This document shows positions 45,320-55,206 of a stretch of DNA of 64,000 bases, piece by piece. A program made the translations under genes and the position numbers. The stretch lies in contig NZ_CP025815.1 in the NCBI RefSeq assembly GCF_003352045.1, forward strand, positions 3,100,001 to 3,164,000. The letters are read 5' to 3'. The notes beneath the pieces were generated by a model. The model did not search any database. It saw nothing but the letters and a program-made list of their open reading frames with translations, and was not told the DNA's origin. This DNA is from Sulfitobacter sp. JL08. Lineage in GTDB: Bacteria > Pseudomonadota > Alphaproteobacteria > Rhodobacterales > Rhodobacteraceae. Within the stretch, counting starts at the first letter, position 1, and each line of letters starts with the position of its first letter.

Positions 45320-45664
45320 TTATCGCAGGATCGGTCCCAGATGCCCTGCGATGAATTTGGTGGCACCATCCGCCTGCATGGCCCAGGCGCCGACTTTTTC
45401 GACAAAAGTGCCCTCACGCAGGTTGGCCAGTCGATCATCATAGGTGGTTGGCCCAAGCGTCGCCAGCAAGAACCCCTTGAAACCGAAGAACGCGATCAGC
45501 AAAAGGGCGATGCCTTTGATTGGCACCTGTATCCGGGGCCGGACAGGTTGCGCAACAATAAGACCATCAGACCGCAGCTTGGTTGTATAACCGCGCTCCA
45601 TAGCCTGATGCTTGCGACCGATCTTTCGCAAGCGCTTGTTAAATTCAACATGTGCGTCAACCAT
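45320..45664 (-). CDS. Small membrane protein, unknown function
   Basis: A 114-residue protein I do not recognise. It has a basic N-terminus (VEFNKRLRKIGRKHQAMERGY), one membrane helix (IKGIALLLIAFFGFKGFLLA, near 55-75) and a periplasmic or cytoplasmic tail (YDDRLANLREGTFVEKVGAWAMQADG). ATG 45664 is chosen because the basic motif starts there; the frame runs to 45736. It is convergent with DUF1127 and upstream is an AT-rich gap before prmA. Confidence 0.65.
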   Translation of the reverse strand: MVDAHVEFNKRLRKIGRKHQAMERGYTTKLRSDGLIVAQPVRPRIQVPIKGIALLLIAFFGFKGFLLATLGPTTYDDRLANLREGTFVEKVGAWAMQADGATKFIAGHLGPILR

Positions 45665-45764
45665 GAAAACCCTCGAACAATCAAACCTCAACTTACGGAT
45701 TATGCATAATCTGTAATTGTGGCAAAAAAGGGGCAAATCGTTGAAATGCGGTCAAATCAAGGCA

Positions 45765-46646
45765 CTAGTCGGTGTTTTTCCGCAAAGTGAGCGTTGTCCA
45801 TTCAACAATCTCGTCCCGTGACACCAGATTGAAGCCGTTGCGTGAATAAACAGAAATCACTTCGTCGGCCTGTTCGTTCAGAATACCGGACAGAATCGCA
45901 TAAGCACCTGGCGCGGCGTATCTATTCATATCAGGCGCCAGCGCAACCAGCGGCCCTTTCAGGATATTGGCAAAGATCAGATCAAACGGCACGCGTGCGG
46001 CGATATCGGGGTGATCAAAGCCGGCGGCCTCGACACAGCGCACCCGGCCTTCCAGCCCGTTCGCGCGCAGATTTGCCATGGCCACATCCACCGCCACCTG
46101 ATCGATATCGCTGGCCAGCACATCATCGGGCCAGATACGTGCAGCCGCCATGGCCAGAACCGCCGTGCCGCAGCCAATATCGACAACAGATTTTCCGACA
46201 AACCCGTTCTGCGCCAGCAGGTCCAGCGCCCGTAGGCACCCCAAAGTCGTTCCGTGGTGCCCCGTCCCAAAGGCCATCGCCGCCTCGATCAGCAACGGTT
46301 CGACATCGGGGTCGGTTGGCACCTGATCGGCATCGTGACTACCGTAGACAAAAAACCGCCCCGCCACCACGGGTTTCAGTTCCCGTCGTACATGAGCGAC
46401 CCAATCGGTTTCCGGCAATTCGGACACGACAAAAGGCTTCGCATCAAACGCTGCCGCCATCAGGGCAAGTGCGCTTTCATCCGGCTTATCCGTGAAGTAA
46501 CCGCCGACTTCCCACAAACCCGAACCGTCTTCGACCTCGAACACGCCGATGCCGGTGGGTTCAGGCACCAGCCGTTCCATCGCTTCACCCAGCCCCTCGG
46601 CCTGTGATTTCCCTGTCAGTGTGGTCAAAGCCGTATAGGTGGGCAT
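45765..46646 (-). CDS. prmA: Ribosomal protein L11 methyltransferase PrmA
   Basis: A 293-residue SAM-dependent enzyme that trimethylates lysines and the N-terminus of ribosomal protein L11. The N-terminal substrate domain (about 1-110) is followed by the Rossmann methyltransferase domain with ALMAAAFDAKPF upstream and motif I SVVDIGCGTAVLAMAA; AMAFGTGHHGTTLGCLRAL and FDLIFANILKGPLVAL are PrmA signatures. ATG 46646 overlaps the stop of the MATE gene (TGATG), so the two are co-translated. Confidence 0.94.
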   Translation of the reverse strand: MPTYTALTTLTGKSQAEGLGEAMERLVPEPTGIGVFEVEDGSGLWEVGGYFTDKPDESALALMAAAFDAKPFVVSELPETDWVAHVRRELKPVVAGRFFVYGSHDADQVPTDPDVEPLLIEAAMAFGTGHHGTTLGCLRALDLLAQNGFVGKSVVDIGCGTAVLAMAAARIWPDDVLASDIDQVAVDVAMANLRANGLEGRVRCVEAAGFDHPDIAARVPFDLIFANILKGPLVALAPDMNRYAAPGAYAILSGILNEQADEVISVYSRNGFNLVSRDEIVEWTTLTLRKNTD

Positions 46647-48034
46647 CAGCGTCTCCGGAAGCGGTTGATATCCCGCCATCCGCGGCGGGTTTCAAGATCA
46701 AGCTCGGGGGGTGCAGTACCGATATTCCGGACAAAGTGCCAGCCCCACAGGGCGGCAAGCAAACCAACCAGAACAGCCAGAACGGCCTGCGCATAGATAA
46801 CGCCGGTCGCCCCGAAGATACCGGCCATCCAAATCGCGGCCGGTAGGGTCAGCACACCATCACGCACCCATGTCAGAAGGGTAGCGCGGGCGGGTTTGCC
46901 CAAGGTGTTGAATGCCGCATTGGCAACAAAGAACGCGCCGGTGAAGACAAAAGCGCCCGCGCCGATATGGGTGAACGCCCGTAGCACCGCCAGACCATTC
47001 GGCGCAAGGCCGAACGCCGCACCGATCAATGGCCCGCTTAGAACCAGAACTGACCAGACCGCCAGCGTATAAAGGACACAAAACACCATCGCATCGCGGA
47101 AAATCGTGCCAAGCCTGTCATAGTGACCCGCGCCGAAATTCTGCCCGAAAATACCGCCGATGGCCCCGGCCAGCGCGAATATCCCGCCAAACGCCACCAC
47201 TGTCAGACGGCTGACGACGGCCCAGCCTGCCACGGCATCGTCCCCGAATTGCGACAGGACAGAGGTCAGAACGTAATTGCCGAACGGCGTTGCCATCTGG
47301 GTCAGGATTGCGGGCGCGGCAATGGCCACGAACGGGCGCAGGTGGCGCCACATGTCGTGCATATCGGGCCATGCGATCAGATCATGCACCCGTGTCGCAA
47401 ACAACAGCGCCGCCGTCACCAGCACGATCCGCGATATGTTCAGCCCGATCGCGGCCCCGTCCAGCCCCAAACCCAGTCCGATGATCAGCAAGGGATCAAC
47501 AAAGATGGAAACGGTGCCGGACCAGAATGTGACATACATCGCGCGACGCCCGTCCCCTTCGGCCCGCAACACGCCGCTGGCCACCAGCCCGATCACCATG
47601 AAGGTCAGCGATGGCAGCGTCATCGCCAGATACCGCGCGGCCAGATCCAGCGTCTCTCCGGTGGCGCCGGCCAGTTCCAGGATGTCGTAGCGGAAATAGA
47701 TCACCACGCCCGCCAGAAGCGCCTGCATGACAAACCCGAACGCCGCTGCACTGCCCGCCTGCCGGCGCGCTTCGGCCTGTTCGCCCCGTCCGATCGAACG
47801 CGACACCAGTGCCGTGGCCGCAATCATCAGCCCAACGCCCGATGACACCGAAAAGAACTGGATCGCAAAGGCAAACCCGATCGCCGCCACCAGACGCGCA
47901 TCGCCCAGTTGGGAAATCCAGAACAGATTGGCGGCATCGACCAGAAAGACAAACGTGATGCCAAGTGCACCAGTGGCCGTCATCCGCGACACATGGCCCA
48001 TCGTGGACCCGGTCAGGAACCGGCCCTGAGCCAT
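46646..48034 (-). CDS. MATE-family efflux transporter
   Basis: A 462-residue protein with twelve predicted membrane helices, the multidrug and toxic-compound extrusion fold. Conserved MATE elements: ANLFWISQLGDARLVAAIGFA, QALLAGVVIYF, SGVLRAEGDGRRAMYVTFWSG, and the second half starting TQMATPFGNYVLTSVLSQFGDDAVAGW. It exports cationic compounds in exchange for sodium or protons; its substrate is unknown. It follows the MFS gene by 3 nt and is translationally coupled to prmA. Confidence 0.88.
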   Translation of the reverse strand: MAQGRFLTGSTMGHVSRMTATGALGITFVFLVDAANLFWISQLGDARLVAAIGFAFAIQFFSVSSGVGLMIAATALVSRSIGRGEQAEARRQAGSAAAFGFVMQALLAGVVIYFRYDILELAGATGETLDLAARYLAMTLPSLTFMVIGLVASGVLRAEGDGRRAMYVTFWSGTVSIFVDPLLIIGLGLGLDGAAIGLNISRIVLVTAALLFATRVHDLIAWPDMHDMWRHLRPFVAIAAPAILTQMATPFGNYVLTSVLSQFGDDAVAGWAVVSRLTVVAFGGIFALAGAIGGIFGQNFGAGHYDRLGTIFRDAMVFCVLYTLAVWSVLVLSGPLIGAAFGLAPNGLAVLRAFTHIGAGAFVFTGAFFVANAAFNTLGKPARATLLTWVRDGVLTLPAAIWMAGIFGATGVIYAQAVLAVLVGLLAALWGWHFVRNIGTAPPELDLETRRGWRDINRFRRR

Positions 48035-48037
48035 GTT

Positions 48038-49270
48038 TTATTCGGCCGCAGCCGGTACGTACCGGGAAAAGATCGTTTCGTTACCCGGTTCGGGGTGGCG
48101 CGGGATCATCATCGCAAGGATCAGCGAAACACCCGCCATACCCGCCGCCAGCGCAAACACCGCCCCCGGCGACAACAGCCACAAAAGCCCCAAGCCCACC
48201 GGCAGAAACACCGCCGCGATATGATTGATGGTAAAGGCCACGGCGGCGGTAGGTGCAATATCGCCCGGATCGGCGATTTTCTGGAAATAGGTCTTCAGCG
48301 CCAGCGCCAGCGCAAAAAATAGATGGTCGACCACGTAGAGCGTCGCCGCCAGAAGAACGCCCCAGCCAAAGAAATAGATGCCGCCATAAGCCAGAAAAAC
48401 GATAATCAGACCGACATATTCAAAGCACAGCGTGTTGCGTTCCCCAAAGACGGCCACGGCCTTGCCCATGAACGGGCCAAATACCATGTTGGCCAGCAGA
48501 TTGATCAGATAAAGCGCCGTCACCTCGTGGACGGCAAAGCCGAATTTTTCGACCATCATGAAACCGGCGAACACCACAAAAATCTGGCGCCGCGCGCCCG
48601 ACATGAATTGCAACGCGTAATAAAGCCAGTAGCGTTTGCGCAGGATCAGCCGTTTGATCTGGGGGTTCGGCGCCTCGAACTGTGGATAGGCCAGCAAACA
48701 GAACAGCGCGATTGCCGCCGTCAACCCGCCCGACAGCATGTACACGATGTTATAGGTCAGCCCCAGCGGCTCCCAAAGCAACACGATCAGACCGTAGGAA
48801 AACAACGTGGCCGCAGACCCTGCCGCCACCAGCCAGCCCAGCACCTGTGGCGCGCGGTCTTTTGGCAGCCATTGCAGTTGCAGCGACTGGTTGACCGTTT
48901 CGTAATAGTGAAACCCGATCGAGGACAGCATCGTGATGGTCAGGATACCGCCCAGAGAAGGGAACCACGCTGTGATCGCTGTGGCCGCACCCAGCAGGAT
49001 CAATGACACAAGGCCAAGCACCTGTTCGCGCATAAAAATGATGATCGCGATCACCCCGACCGCCAGAAACCCCGGAATTTCGCGCACGGTATGCAACAAT
49101 CCGATGTCCGAGCCGTCAAAATCGGCAACCTCGATCACGAAATTGTTCAGCAGTGCCGACCATGTTGCAAAGGCAATCGGCATCGCCGCCGCCATCAGAA
49201 ACAGCAGTGTCGTCGGACGACGCCAGAGCGGCAATGCGCGAGCATCGGCAAGGGGTACAATGCGGGCCAT
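48038..49270 (-). CDS. MFS transporter
   Basis: A 410-residue major facilitator with twelve predicted helices (for example TTLLFLMAAAMPIAFATWSA, VGLIIVFLAYGGIYFFGWGV). I cannot name a substrate. The short linker at residues about 195-215 (ANPQIKRLILRKRYWLYY-like) separates the two six-helix halves. It starts a transcript with the MATE gene and prmA; an FnrL-like box lies about 55-65 nt upstream of its start, in the gap shared with the divergent YeeE gene. Confidence 0.82.
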   Translation of the reverse strand: MARIVPLADARALPLWRRPTTLLFLMAAAMPIAFATWSALLNNFVIEVADFDGSDIGLLHTVREIPGFLAVGVIAIIIFMREQVLGLVSLILLGAATAITAWFPSLGGILTITMLSSIGFHYYETVNQSLQLQWLPKDRAPQVLGWLVAAGSAATLFSYGLIVLLWEPLGLTYNIVYMLSGGLTAAIALFCLLAYPQFEAPNPQIKRLILRKRYWLYYALQFMSGARRQIFVVFAGFMMVEKFGFAVHEVTALYLINLLANMVFGPFMGKAVAVFGERNTLCFEYVGLIIVFLAYGGIYFFGWGVLLAATLYVVDHLFFALALALKTYFQKIADPGDIAPTAAVAFTINHIAAVFLPVGLGLLWLLSPGAVFALAAGMAGVSLILAMMIPRHPEPGNETIFSRYVPAAAE

Positions 49271-49322
49271 GCATGTCTATTAGGCCGATCCGGTCGCGCT
49301 GACGAGGGGCAAAATCGCACAT

Positions 49323-49336
49323 CTGATCTGCATCAA
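49323..49336. promoter_or_regulatory. FnrL/Crp-like box in a divergent intergenic region
   Basis: CTGAT-CTGC-ATCAA differs at one base from the Fnr consensus TTGAT-N4-ATCAA. It lies between the divergent MFS gene (start 49270) and YeeE gene (start 49400) and could act on either. A single mismatched site is weak evidence. Confidence 0.35.
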
Positions 49337-49399
49337 AGTGGCAGGGGCGCACTGTGGTGTACACATTCAAGAAAGCTTATGCGGAAAACGAGGCCGGAT

Positions 49400-50458
49400 A
49401 TGGACCTGATTGCACTGGTGGAACGGATTGGAGAGGCGCCGACAGCGGCGTTGTTCGGAATGATCACGGGGCTGACATTCGGCATCGCCGCGCACCGGTC
49501 GCGGTTTTGCCTGCGCGCGGCAACGGTCGAATTTGCCCGCGGGTCCATGGGGCCTGCTGTTGCAGTGTGGTTGCTGACGTTTTCAACCGCTCTGGTCTGG
49601 GTTCAGGGTGCCAGCCTGACGGGCCTGATGCGCGCCGAGGACGCCCGCATGATGGCTGTCGCCGGAAGCTGGTCAGGCGCGATTATCGGCGGACTGATGT
49701 TCGGCATCGGAATGGTGCTGGCGCGTGGCTGTTCGGGGCGGTTGCTGGTGCTGGCCGCCACCGGCAACATGCGTTCGATCGTCTCTGGCCTGATCTTTGC
49801 GGTGATCGCCCAGATGAGCCTTGGCGGATGGCTGACACCGGCGCGGGAATATCTGGCGGGGCTATGGGTTACGCCGGGCGGGCGAAATGTTGATCTGCTG
49901 TCGACCAGCGGTATGCCGGATTACATGGGTCTGGTCATGGGCATCGCACTGGCGGTTCTGGCGCTGGAAATCTCGCGCCGTAACAGGATCGGGTTTGGCA
50001 GGCTTGTGTTTGCCTCGGGCGTCGGGTTTGCCGTTGCCGTGGGGTGGGTTCTGACATTCGGGCTGTCGCAGGTGGCCTTTGAACCTGTGCAGATCGAAAG
50101 TGCCACATTTACAGGCCCTTCAGCCCATACGTTAATGTATTTTCTGGATCGCAATGCCGTGCTGGAATTCGACATCGGCCTGGTGCCAGGCGTTTTTATC
50201 GGCGCATTGATATCAGCCGCGCTGACGCGCGAGTTGCGCTGGCAGGCCTTTGACAACGCGCTGGTGATGCGCAAGGCGATGATCGGTGCGGCGCTGATGG
50301 GCTTTGGCGGTATGCTGGCCGGAGGCTGTGCCATCGGTGCAGGTGTTACCGGCGGATCGATCTTTGTCGCGACAGCATGGCTGGCCCTGTTCTGCATGTG
50401 GATCGGCGCGATGGCGACAGATTACCTGATTGATCAGAAGCATCTGGCAACCGCCTGA
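49400..50458 (+). CDS. YeeE/YedE-family sulfur-compound transporter
   Basis: A 352-residue polytopic membrane protein of the YeeE/YedE family, members of which import thiosulfate. It has about ten helices and the paired Cys/Gly motifs HRSRFCLRAATVEFARG, RGCSGRLLVLAATGNMRS and AGGCAIGAGVTGGS, where the Cys line the substrate path. ATG 49400 behind GAGG is preferred; ATG 49379 is an in-frame alternative. It is convergent with priA, 10 nt away. Confidence 0.82.
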   Translation: MDLIALVERIGEAPTAALFGMITGLTFGIAAHRSRFCLRAATVEFARGSMGPAVAVWLLTFSTALVWVQGASLTGLMRAEDARMMAVAGSWSGAIIGGLMFGIGMVLARGCSGRLLVLAATGNMRSIVSGLIFAVIAQMSLGGWLTPAREYLAGLWVTPGGRNVDLLSTSGMPDYMGLVMGIALAVLALEISRRNRIGFGRLVFASGVGFAVAVGWVLTFGLSQVAFEPVQIESATFTGPSAHTLMYFLDRNAVLEFDIGLVPGVFIGALISAALTRELRWQAFDNALVMRKAMIGAALMGFGGMLAGGCAIGAGVTGGSIFVATAWLALFCMWIGAMATDYLIDQKHLATA

Positions 50459-50468
50459 TATAAATAAC

Positions 50469-52664
50469 TTAATAGAAGCTCTGAGGGTCGATATCGACGG
50501 CAAGGCGCAGATCGCCCTTAAGGCGGAACTGGCCGATCCATTCGCTGACCGCCTGTTGCAACGGCGCGCCCTTGTCTGCCTTGACAAGCAGGCGTACGCG
50601 GTGACGCCCGCGGATACGCGCAATCGGGGCGGGCGCCGGCCCGAACACCTGCGCCCCGATCCGGCGCAGGGGCGCATCGCGCCGGGCCATGTCATTGCCC
50701 AGATCAAAGACCTGCGCCACATCCGACGATGACAGGATGATGCCCGCCATGCGCCCGAATGGCGGCACACCGGCCTGCGCACGTTCCGCTGCTTCGGCCG
50801 TCCAGAACCCTGTTTCATCACCCGCCAGAATCGCGCGGATCACCGGATGGTCCGGCTGGTAGGTCTGCAAAAGCGCCGTGCCCGGTTTGTCTGCACGCCC
50901 GGATCGCCCCGCGACCTGCCGCATCAGCTGAAACGTGCGTTCGGCGGCGCGCAGATCGGACCCCTGAAGCCCCAGATCGGCATCAATCACGCCCACCAGA
51001 GTCAGAAGTGGAAAATTGTGCCCCTTCGCAACAAGTTGCGTCCCGATGATGATGTCGGCTTGCCCGGCGGCAATCGCCTCGATCTCGGCCTTGAGGGCGC
51101 GCGCACTGCCGTACATATCGGAACTGAGCGTGGCAATGCGTGCGTCCGGGAAACAGGCCGCCGCCTCTTCGCCCAGCCGCTCTACCCCGGGGCCGACGGG
51201 GGCAAGACGGTCTTCTGCATCGCAAGACGGGCACTTGTCGGGGATCGGTTTGCTTTCGCCGCACTGATGGCAGACCAGACGTTTCAGAAAGCGGTGTTCC
51301 ACCATGCGCGCATCGCAGTGATCACATCCGATCTGGTGGCCGCACGCACGGCACAGGGTGATCGGCGCATAGCCACGCCGGTTGATGAACAGCAGCGCCT
51401 GTTCGCCCTTTGCCAGACGGTCCTGCACGGCGGATTGCAAGCTGGGTGATATCCAGCGATCGGATGGCAGGGCTTCCGTTCGCATGTCGATGGCGCGCAT
51501 GTCGGGCATCACCGCCTCTCCGAACCGCGTCGTCAGTTCCAGCTTGTCGTATTTTCCGGCTTGCGCGTTTGTCCAGCTTTCCAGCGACGGTGTGGCGCTG
51601 GCCAGCACCACGCGCGCGCCGCAAATAGAGGCCCGCAAAACCGCCATGTCGCGCGCATTGTACAGCACCCCGTCTTCCTGCTTGTAGGATGTATCATGTT
51701 CTTCATCGACCACGATCAGGCCCAGATCCTGAAACGGCAGAAACAGGGCCGAGCGCGCACCAACGACAAGTTGCGCGCCCCCCTGCCCGATCATGCGCCA
51801 TGTGCGGCGCCGTTCCGTCATCGTGACGCCGGAATGCCATTCGGCAGGCTGCGCCCCGAAACGCGCCTGCACGCGGGTCAGAAATTCGGCTGTCAGGGCA
51901 ATTTCGGGCAACAGCACCAGCGCCTGCCGCCCCATCGCCAGACATTCTGCCACCGCTTCCAGATAAACCTCGGTCTTGCCCGATCCGGTGACGCCGCGCA
52001 GCAATGTGGTGCCGTAGGTTTCCGCCCGCACCGCCTGTTTCAGCGTTGCAGCGCCCGCCGCCTGATCCGGGGTCAGCGCCTTTCCGGGCAAGGCGGGGTC
52101 AAGCCGCGCGAACGGCATGTCGCGCGGGCTGTCTTCTTCGCGCACCACGCCTTGCACAGCCAGCCCTTTGATAACGGATGTTGATACGCCTGCCACCTCG
52201 GCCAGTTCCTTCAGCGTAAAGGCCAGACCGCCATATTCCTCAAGCGCGTCAAGAACACGGCTGCGCGCTGCCGTGGCGCGATCGGGCAAACCGGTCCCGC
52301 GCCGGTACACCTTGCGCATCGACGGCGGATCGCCCAGCCCCGGTGCCCGCGTGGCAAGCCGCAGCATGGCGGGCATTGGCGTCAGCGTATAATCGGCCGC
52401 GCGGCGCAGAAATTCGCGCATTTCCTCGCGCATCGGGGCGGCATCCAGCACCCGGATGACCGAACGGATTTTTGCAAGATCATAATCGCCCTTGCCCGGC
52501 CCCCATACCACACCCAGCACCTTGCGCGGGCCCAGCGGCACCTCGACAAAGGCGCCGCGCTGACAGCCACCTTCGGGTGCCTTGTAATCCAGCAGCCGAT
52601 CCAGCGGCTGGGCGGTCAACACCCCCACCAGCATGCCTTCGTCAAAGAATTGCGGATCGGTCAC
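50469..52664 (-). CDS. priA: Primosomal replication-restart helicase PriA
   Basis: A 731-residue replication-fork restart helicase. It has a 3'-DNA-end-binding N-terminus, winged helix, Walker A LLRGVTGSGKTEVYLEAV (near 230), DEEH box VVDEEHDTSYKQEDG and the zinc-binding region with paired Cys (CRACGHQIGCDHCDARM; CHQCGESKPIPDKCPSCDA). The motif LVGTRSAL-like LVVGARSALFLPF is present. It reloads the replisome at stalled forks. It is convergent with the YeeE gene and ends 10 nt from it. Confidence 0.96.
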   Translation of the reverse strand: MTDPQFFDEGMLVGVLTAQPLDRLLDYKAPEGGCQRGAFVEVPLGPRKVLGVVWGPGKGDYDLAKIRSVIRVLDAAPMREEMREFLRRAADYTLTPMPAMLRLATRAPGLGDPPSMRKVYRRGTGLPDRATAARSRVLDALEEYGGLAFTLKELAEVAGVSTSVIKGLAVQGVVREEDSPRDMPFARLDPALPGKALTPDQAAGAATLKQAVRAETYGTTLLRGVTGSGKTEVYLEAVAECLAMGRQALVLLPEIALTAEFLTRVQARFGAQPAEWHSGVTMTERRRTWRMIGQGGAQLVVGARSALFLPFQDLGLIVVDEEHDTSYKQEDGVLYNARDMAVLRASICGARVVLASATPSLESWTNAQAGKYDKLELTTRFGEAVMPDMRAIDMRTEALPSDRWISPSLQSAVQDRLAKGEQALLFINRRGYAPITLCRACGHQIGCDHCDARMVEHRFLKRLVCHQCGESKPIPDKCPSCDAEDRLAPVGPGVERLGEEAAACFPDARIATLSSDMYGSARALKAEIEAIAAGQADIIIGTQLVAKGHNFPLLTLVGVIDADLGLQGSDLRAAERTFQLMRQVAGRSGRADKPGTALLQTYQPDHPVIRAILAGDETGFWTAEAAERAQAGVPPFGRMAGIILSSSDVAQVFDLGNDMARRDAPLRRIGAQVFGPAPAPIARIRGRHRVRLLVKADKGAPLQQAVSEWIGQFRLKGDLRLAVDIDPQSFY

Positions 52665-52757
52665 GCGGCCTCGTTCAAGAATTCAGGGTTTCAGCGTCGC
52701 ACGTCATGAGGTAAAGCCATCGCAAGCCAACGCCAACCCATCAAAGGACCGCTGCCC

Positions 52758-53411
52758 ATGAAATTTTTTGTCGACACCGCCGAAATCAACGAAATCGCCG
52801 AACTGAACGATCTGGGCATGGTCGATGGCGTCACGACAAACCCGTCGCTGATCATGAAATCGGGCCGCGACATCCTGGAAGTGACCAAGGAAATCTGTGA
52901 TCTGGTCGATGGTCCTGTCAGCGCCGAAGTCGTCGCGACCGAAGCAGACGCCATGATTGCCGAGGGCCGCAAGCTGGCCAAGATCGCAGACAACATTGCC
53001 GTCAAGGTGCCGCTGACATGGGCTGGCCTAAAAGCGTGCAAGACATTGTCGGGCGAAGGCAACATGGTGAACGTGACCTTGTGTTTTTCGGCCAATCAGG
53101 CGCTGTTGGCGGCCAAGGCTGGTGCGACATTCATCAGCCCCTTTATCGGGCGGCTGGACGATATCAATCTGGACGGCATGGACCTGATCGCGGACATTCG
53201 CACGATCTATGACAATTACGGCTACGAGACCGAGATTCTGGCGGCATCGATCCGGACGGTGAACCACATTACGCAAAGCGCGCTGATCGGGGCTGATGTC
53301 ATCACCGCCCCGCCTGCCGTGATCAAAAAGCTGGCGGATCACCCGTTGACCAAGTCCGGCCTTGACGCCTTTTTGGCAGATTGGGAAAAAACAGGTCAAA
53401 AAATCCTGTAA
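52758..53411 (+). CDS. fsa: Transaldolase-like / fructose-6-phosphate aldolase
   Basis: A 217-residue short transaldolase of the TalC/FSA subfamily. [18 protein letters not shown] is the family start; the Schiff-base Lys is in [15 protein letters not shown] (near residue 85), and [19 protein letters not shown] and [12 protein letters not shown] follow. It moves a dihydroxyacetone unit between sugar phosphates in the non-oxidative pentose-phosphate path. Annotated alphaproteobacterial relatives are usually called transaldolase; FSA activity cannot be separated by sequence alone. Confidence 0.9.
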   Translation: MKFFVDTAEINEIAELNDLGMVDGVTTNPSLIMKSGRDILEVTKEICDLVDGPVSAEVVATEADAMIAEGRKLAKIADNIAVKVPLTWAGLKACKTLSGEGNMVNVTLCFSANQALLAAKAGATFISPFIGRLDDINLDGMDLIADIRTIYDNYGYETEILAASIRTVNHITQSALIGADVITAPPAVIKKLADHPLTKSGLDAFLADWEKTGQKIL

Positions 53412-53448
53412 GTCGTGTTATAGCCAAACAAATCGGTAAGAGGTCGGT

Positions 53449-54156
53449 ATGAGTGGACAGCCAAAAATAGAAGATGCTTTGCGTAAAACGATCATGTCTC
53501 AGCCTGATGTAATTCTGGATGATCAGGATGTGATGCAGGCCCTGGTCGCTGCGAATGAAAAATCGATGGGCGGCAACATCATTGATTTGCGCGGCATCGC
53601 AATGGAACGGCTGGAAGCGCGGCTGGACCGGCTGGAAGACACCCACCGCAGCGTGATTGCCGCGGCCTATGAAAATCTGGCCGGTACAAATCAGGTTCAC
53701 CGCGCAATCCTGCGCCTGCTGGATCCGGTCGAGTTCGAGACCTTTCTGCGGGATCTGGGCGGTGAGGTGGCCGAAATTCTGCGGGTGGACGCGATCAAGC
53801 TGGTTCTGGAATCTGTCCAGTGCGAAGCTGACCCCGCTGTTGCGCGGCTGGACGGAGTTCTCAATGTTGCGGCCCCCGGATTTATCGAAAGCTACCTGAA
53901 CGATGGTCGTGGCGATAACTCTCGTCAGGTCACATTGCGCCAGGTTCAGGATGCATCACCCTTTATCTATGGGCAGCAGGCAGACTGGATCCGCTCTGAA
54001 GCGGCGCTGAGGCTGGATTTTGGCGAAGGCCGTCTGCCCGGGTTGCTGGTGATGGGGGCGGAAGATCCGCACCATTTCACCCCGCAGCACGGCACTGATC
54101 TGCTGGCATTCTTCGCGGGCGTGTTCGAGCGTGCGATGCGCCGCTGGTTGTCTTGA
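53449..54156 (+). CDS. DUF484 family protein
   Basis: A 235-residue protein of the DUF484 (GAF-like) family. The N-terminus LRKTIMSQPDVILDDQDVMQALV is followed by a coiled-coil segment (about 45-75; RLEARLDRLEDTHRSVI) and a GAF-like domain (about 80-235). Its role is undefined. It is coupled to xerC by a TTGA overlap, an arrangement found across proteobacteria, and so may assist chromosome dimer resolution or be a general companion. Confidence 0.82.
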   Translation: MSGQPKIEDALRKTIMSQPDVILDDQDVMQALVAANEKSMGGNIIDLRGIAMERLEARLDRLEDTHRSVIAAAYENLAGTNQVHRAILRLLDPVEFETFLRDLGGEVAEILRVDAIKLVLESVQCEADPAVARLDGVLNVAAPGFIESYLNDGRGDNSRQVTLRQVQDASPFIYGQQADWIRSEAALRLDFGEGRLPGLLVMGAEDPHHFTPQHGTDLLAFFAGVFERAMRRWLS

Positions 54157-55073
54157 CCCTGATTTCACCCGCTGCACAGGACAGTCTGGCCCGTTGGCTG
54201 GAAACACAAAAATCGCTTGATGGCGCGTCTGACAACACGATCACGGCCTATCGGGGCGATGTCAGCGAATTCATTGCCTTCATGAGCACACATCACGGGC
54301 AAAGCCAGGGTCTAGGCGCATTGGCACAAATCGACGTTGCCGATATGCGATCCTGGATGGCGTATATGCGCAGTACGGGAACAGGTGCCCGATCCCTTGC
54401 GCGCAAGCTGTCGGCGGTGAAATCCTTTTATCGCTGGCTTGCGACGCGCGAAGGGTTTGAACCCACGGCGGTATTGTCCACCCGATCGCCCAAATTCCAG
54501 AAAAAGCTGCCACGCCCGCTGGCCGAAGACGCGGCGCGCGCCATGATCGACACTGTCGAACTGCAAAGCCAGAGCGATTGGGTCGCTGCGCGGGACGTTG
54601 CTGTTGTGACTGTGCTTTACGGTTGCGGATTACGCATATCCGAAGCTTTGGGGCTGTCCGGCAAAGAGGTCCCATTGCCCAAGGTCTTGCGCATTGTCGG
54701 CAAGGGCGGAAAAGAACGCGTCGTTCCCGTGATCGATGCCGCGCGTCAGGCTGTATCCACATATGTGCGCCTGTGTCCCCACCCGATGGAACCGAAACAA
54801 CCGCTGTTTCGCGGCGTGCGCGGCGGCCCGCTTAATCCGCGCGCCATACAAAAAGCGATGGCGGCCGCGCGCATGCAGCTTGGCCTGCCTGCATCGGCGA
54901 CGCCGCACGCCCTGCGCCACAGCTTTGCAACGCATCTGTTATCGGCGGGGGGCGATCTGCGCGCGATACAGGAATTGTTGGGGCACGCATCCCTGTCGAC
55001 CACACAGGCCTATACGGCGGTCGATACGGCGCGCCTGATGGAGGTGTATAACCGGACGCATCCCAAAGCCTGA
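54153..55073 (+). CDS. xerC: Tyrosine recombinase XerC
   Basis: A 306-residue site-specific recombinase that resolves chromosome dimers at dif together with XerD. A SAM-like N-terminal DNA-binding domain (about 10-100; QKSLDGASDNTITAYRGDV) precedes the catalytic domain. Arg I is in GCGLRISEALGL, the His-x-x-Arg pair in TPHALRHSFATHLLSAGGD, His in LLGHASLSTTQAYT and the nucleophilic Tyr in TQAYT. TTG 54153 is the start, overlapping the DUF484 stop. XerC rather than XerD is inferred from the DUF484 linkage. Confidence 0.9.
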   Translation: MTLISPAAQDSLARWLETQKSLDGASDNTITAYRGDVSEFIAFMSTHHGQSQGLGALAQIDVADMRSWMAYMRSTGTGARSLARKLSAVKSFYRWLATREGFEPTAVLSTRSPKFQKKLPRPLAEDAARAMIDTVELQSQSDWVAARDVAVVTVLYGCGLRISEALGLSGKEVPLPKVLRIVGKGGKERVVPVIDAARQAVSTYVRLCPHPMEPKQPLFRGVRGGPLNPRAIQKAMAAARMQLGLPASATPHALRHSFATHLLSAGGDLRAIQELLGHASLSTTQAYTAVDTARLMEVYNRTHPKA

Positions 55074-55206
55074 ATGGGGTCCCCCCCTGTTGTCCGGTCT
55101 ATGCAATCCACATTCACGCAACCTGTCCGTGCCTCTTGCGCAACCTCTGGATAGAGATTGCCCGTCTGGTCCGGTTTTCGTTTTGCAAATCCGGTGCGCT
55201 TGCGCC

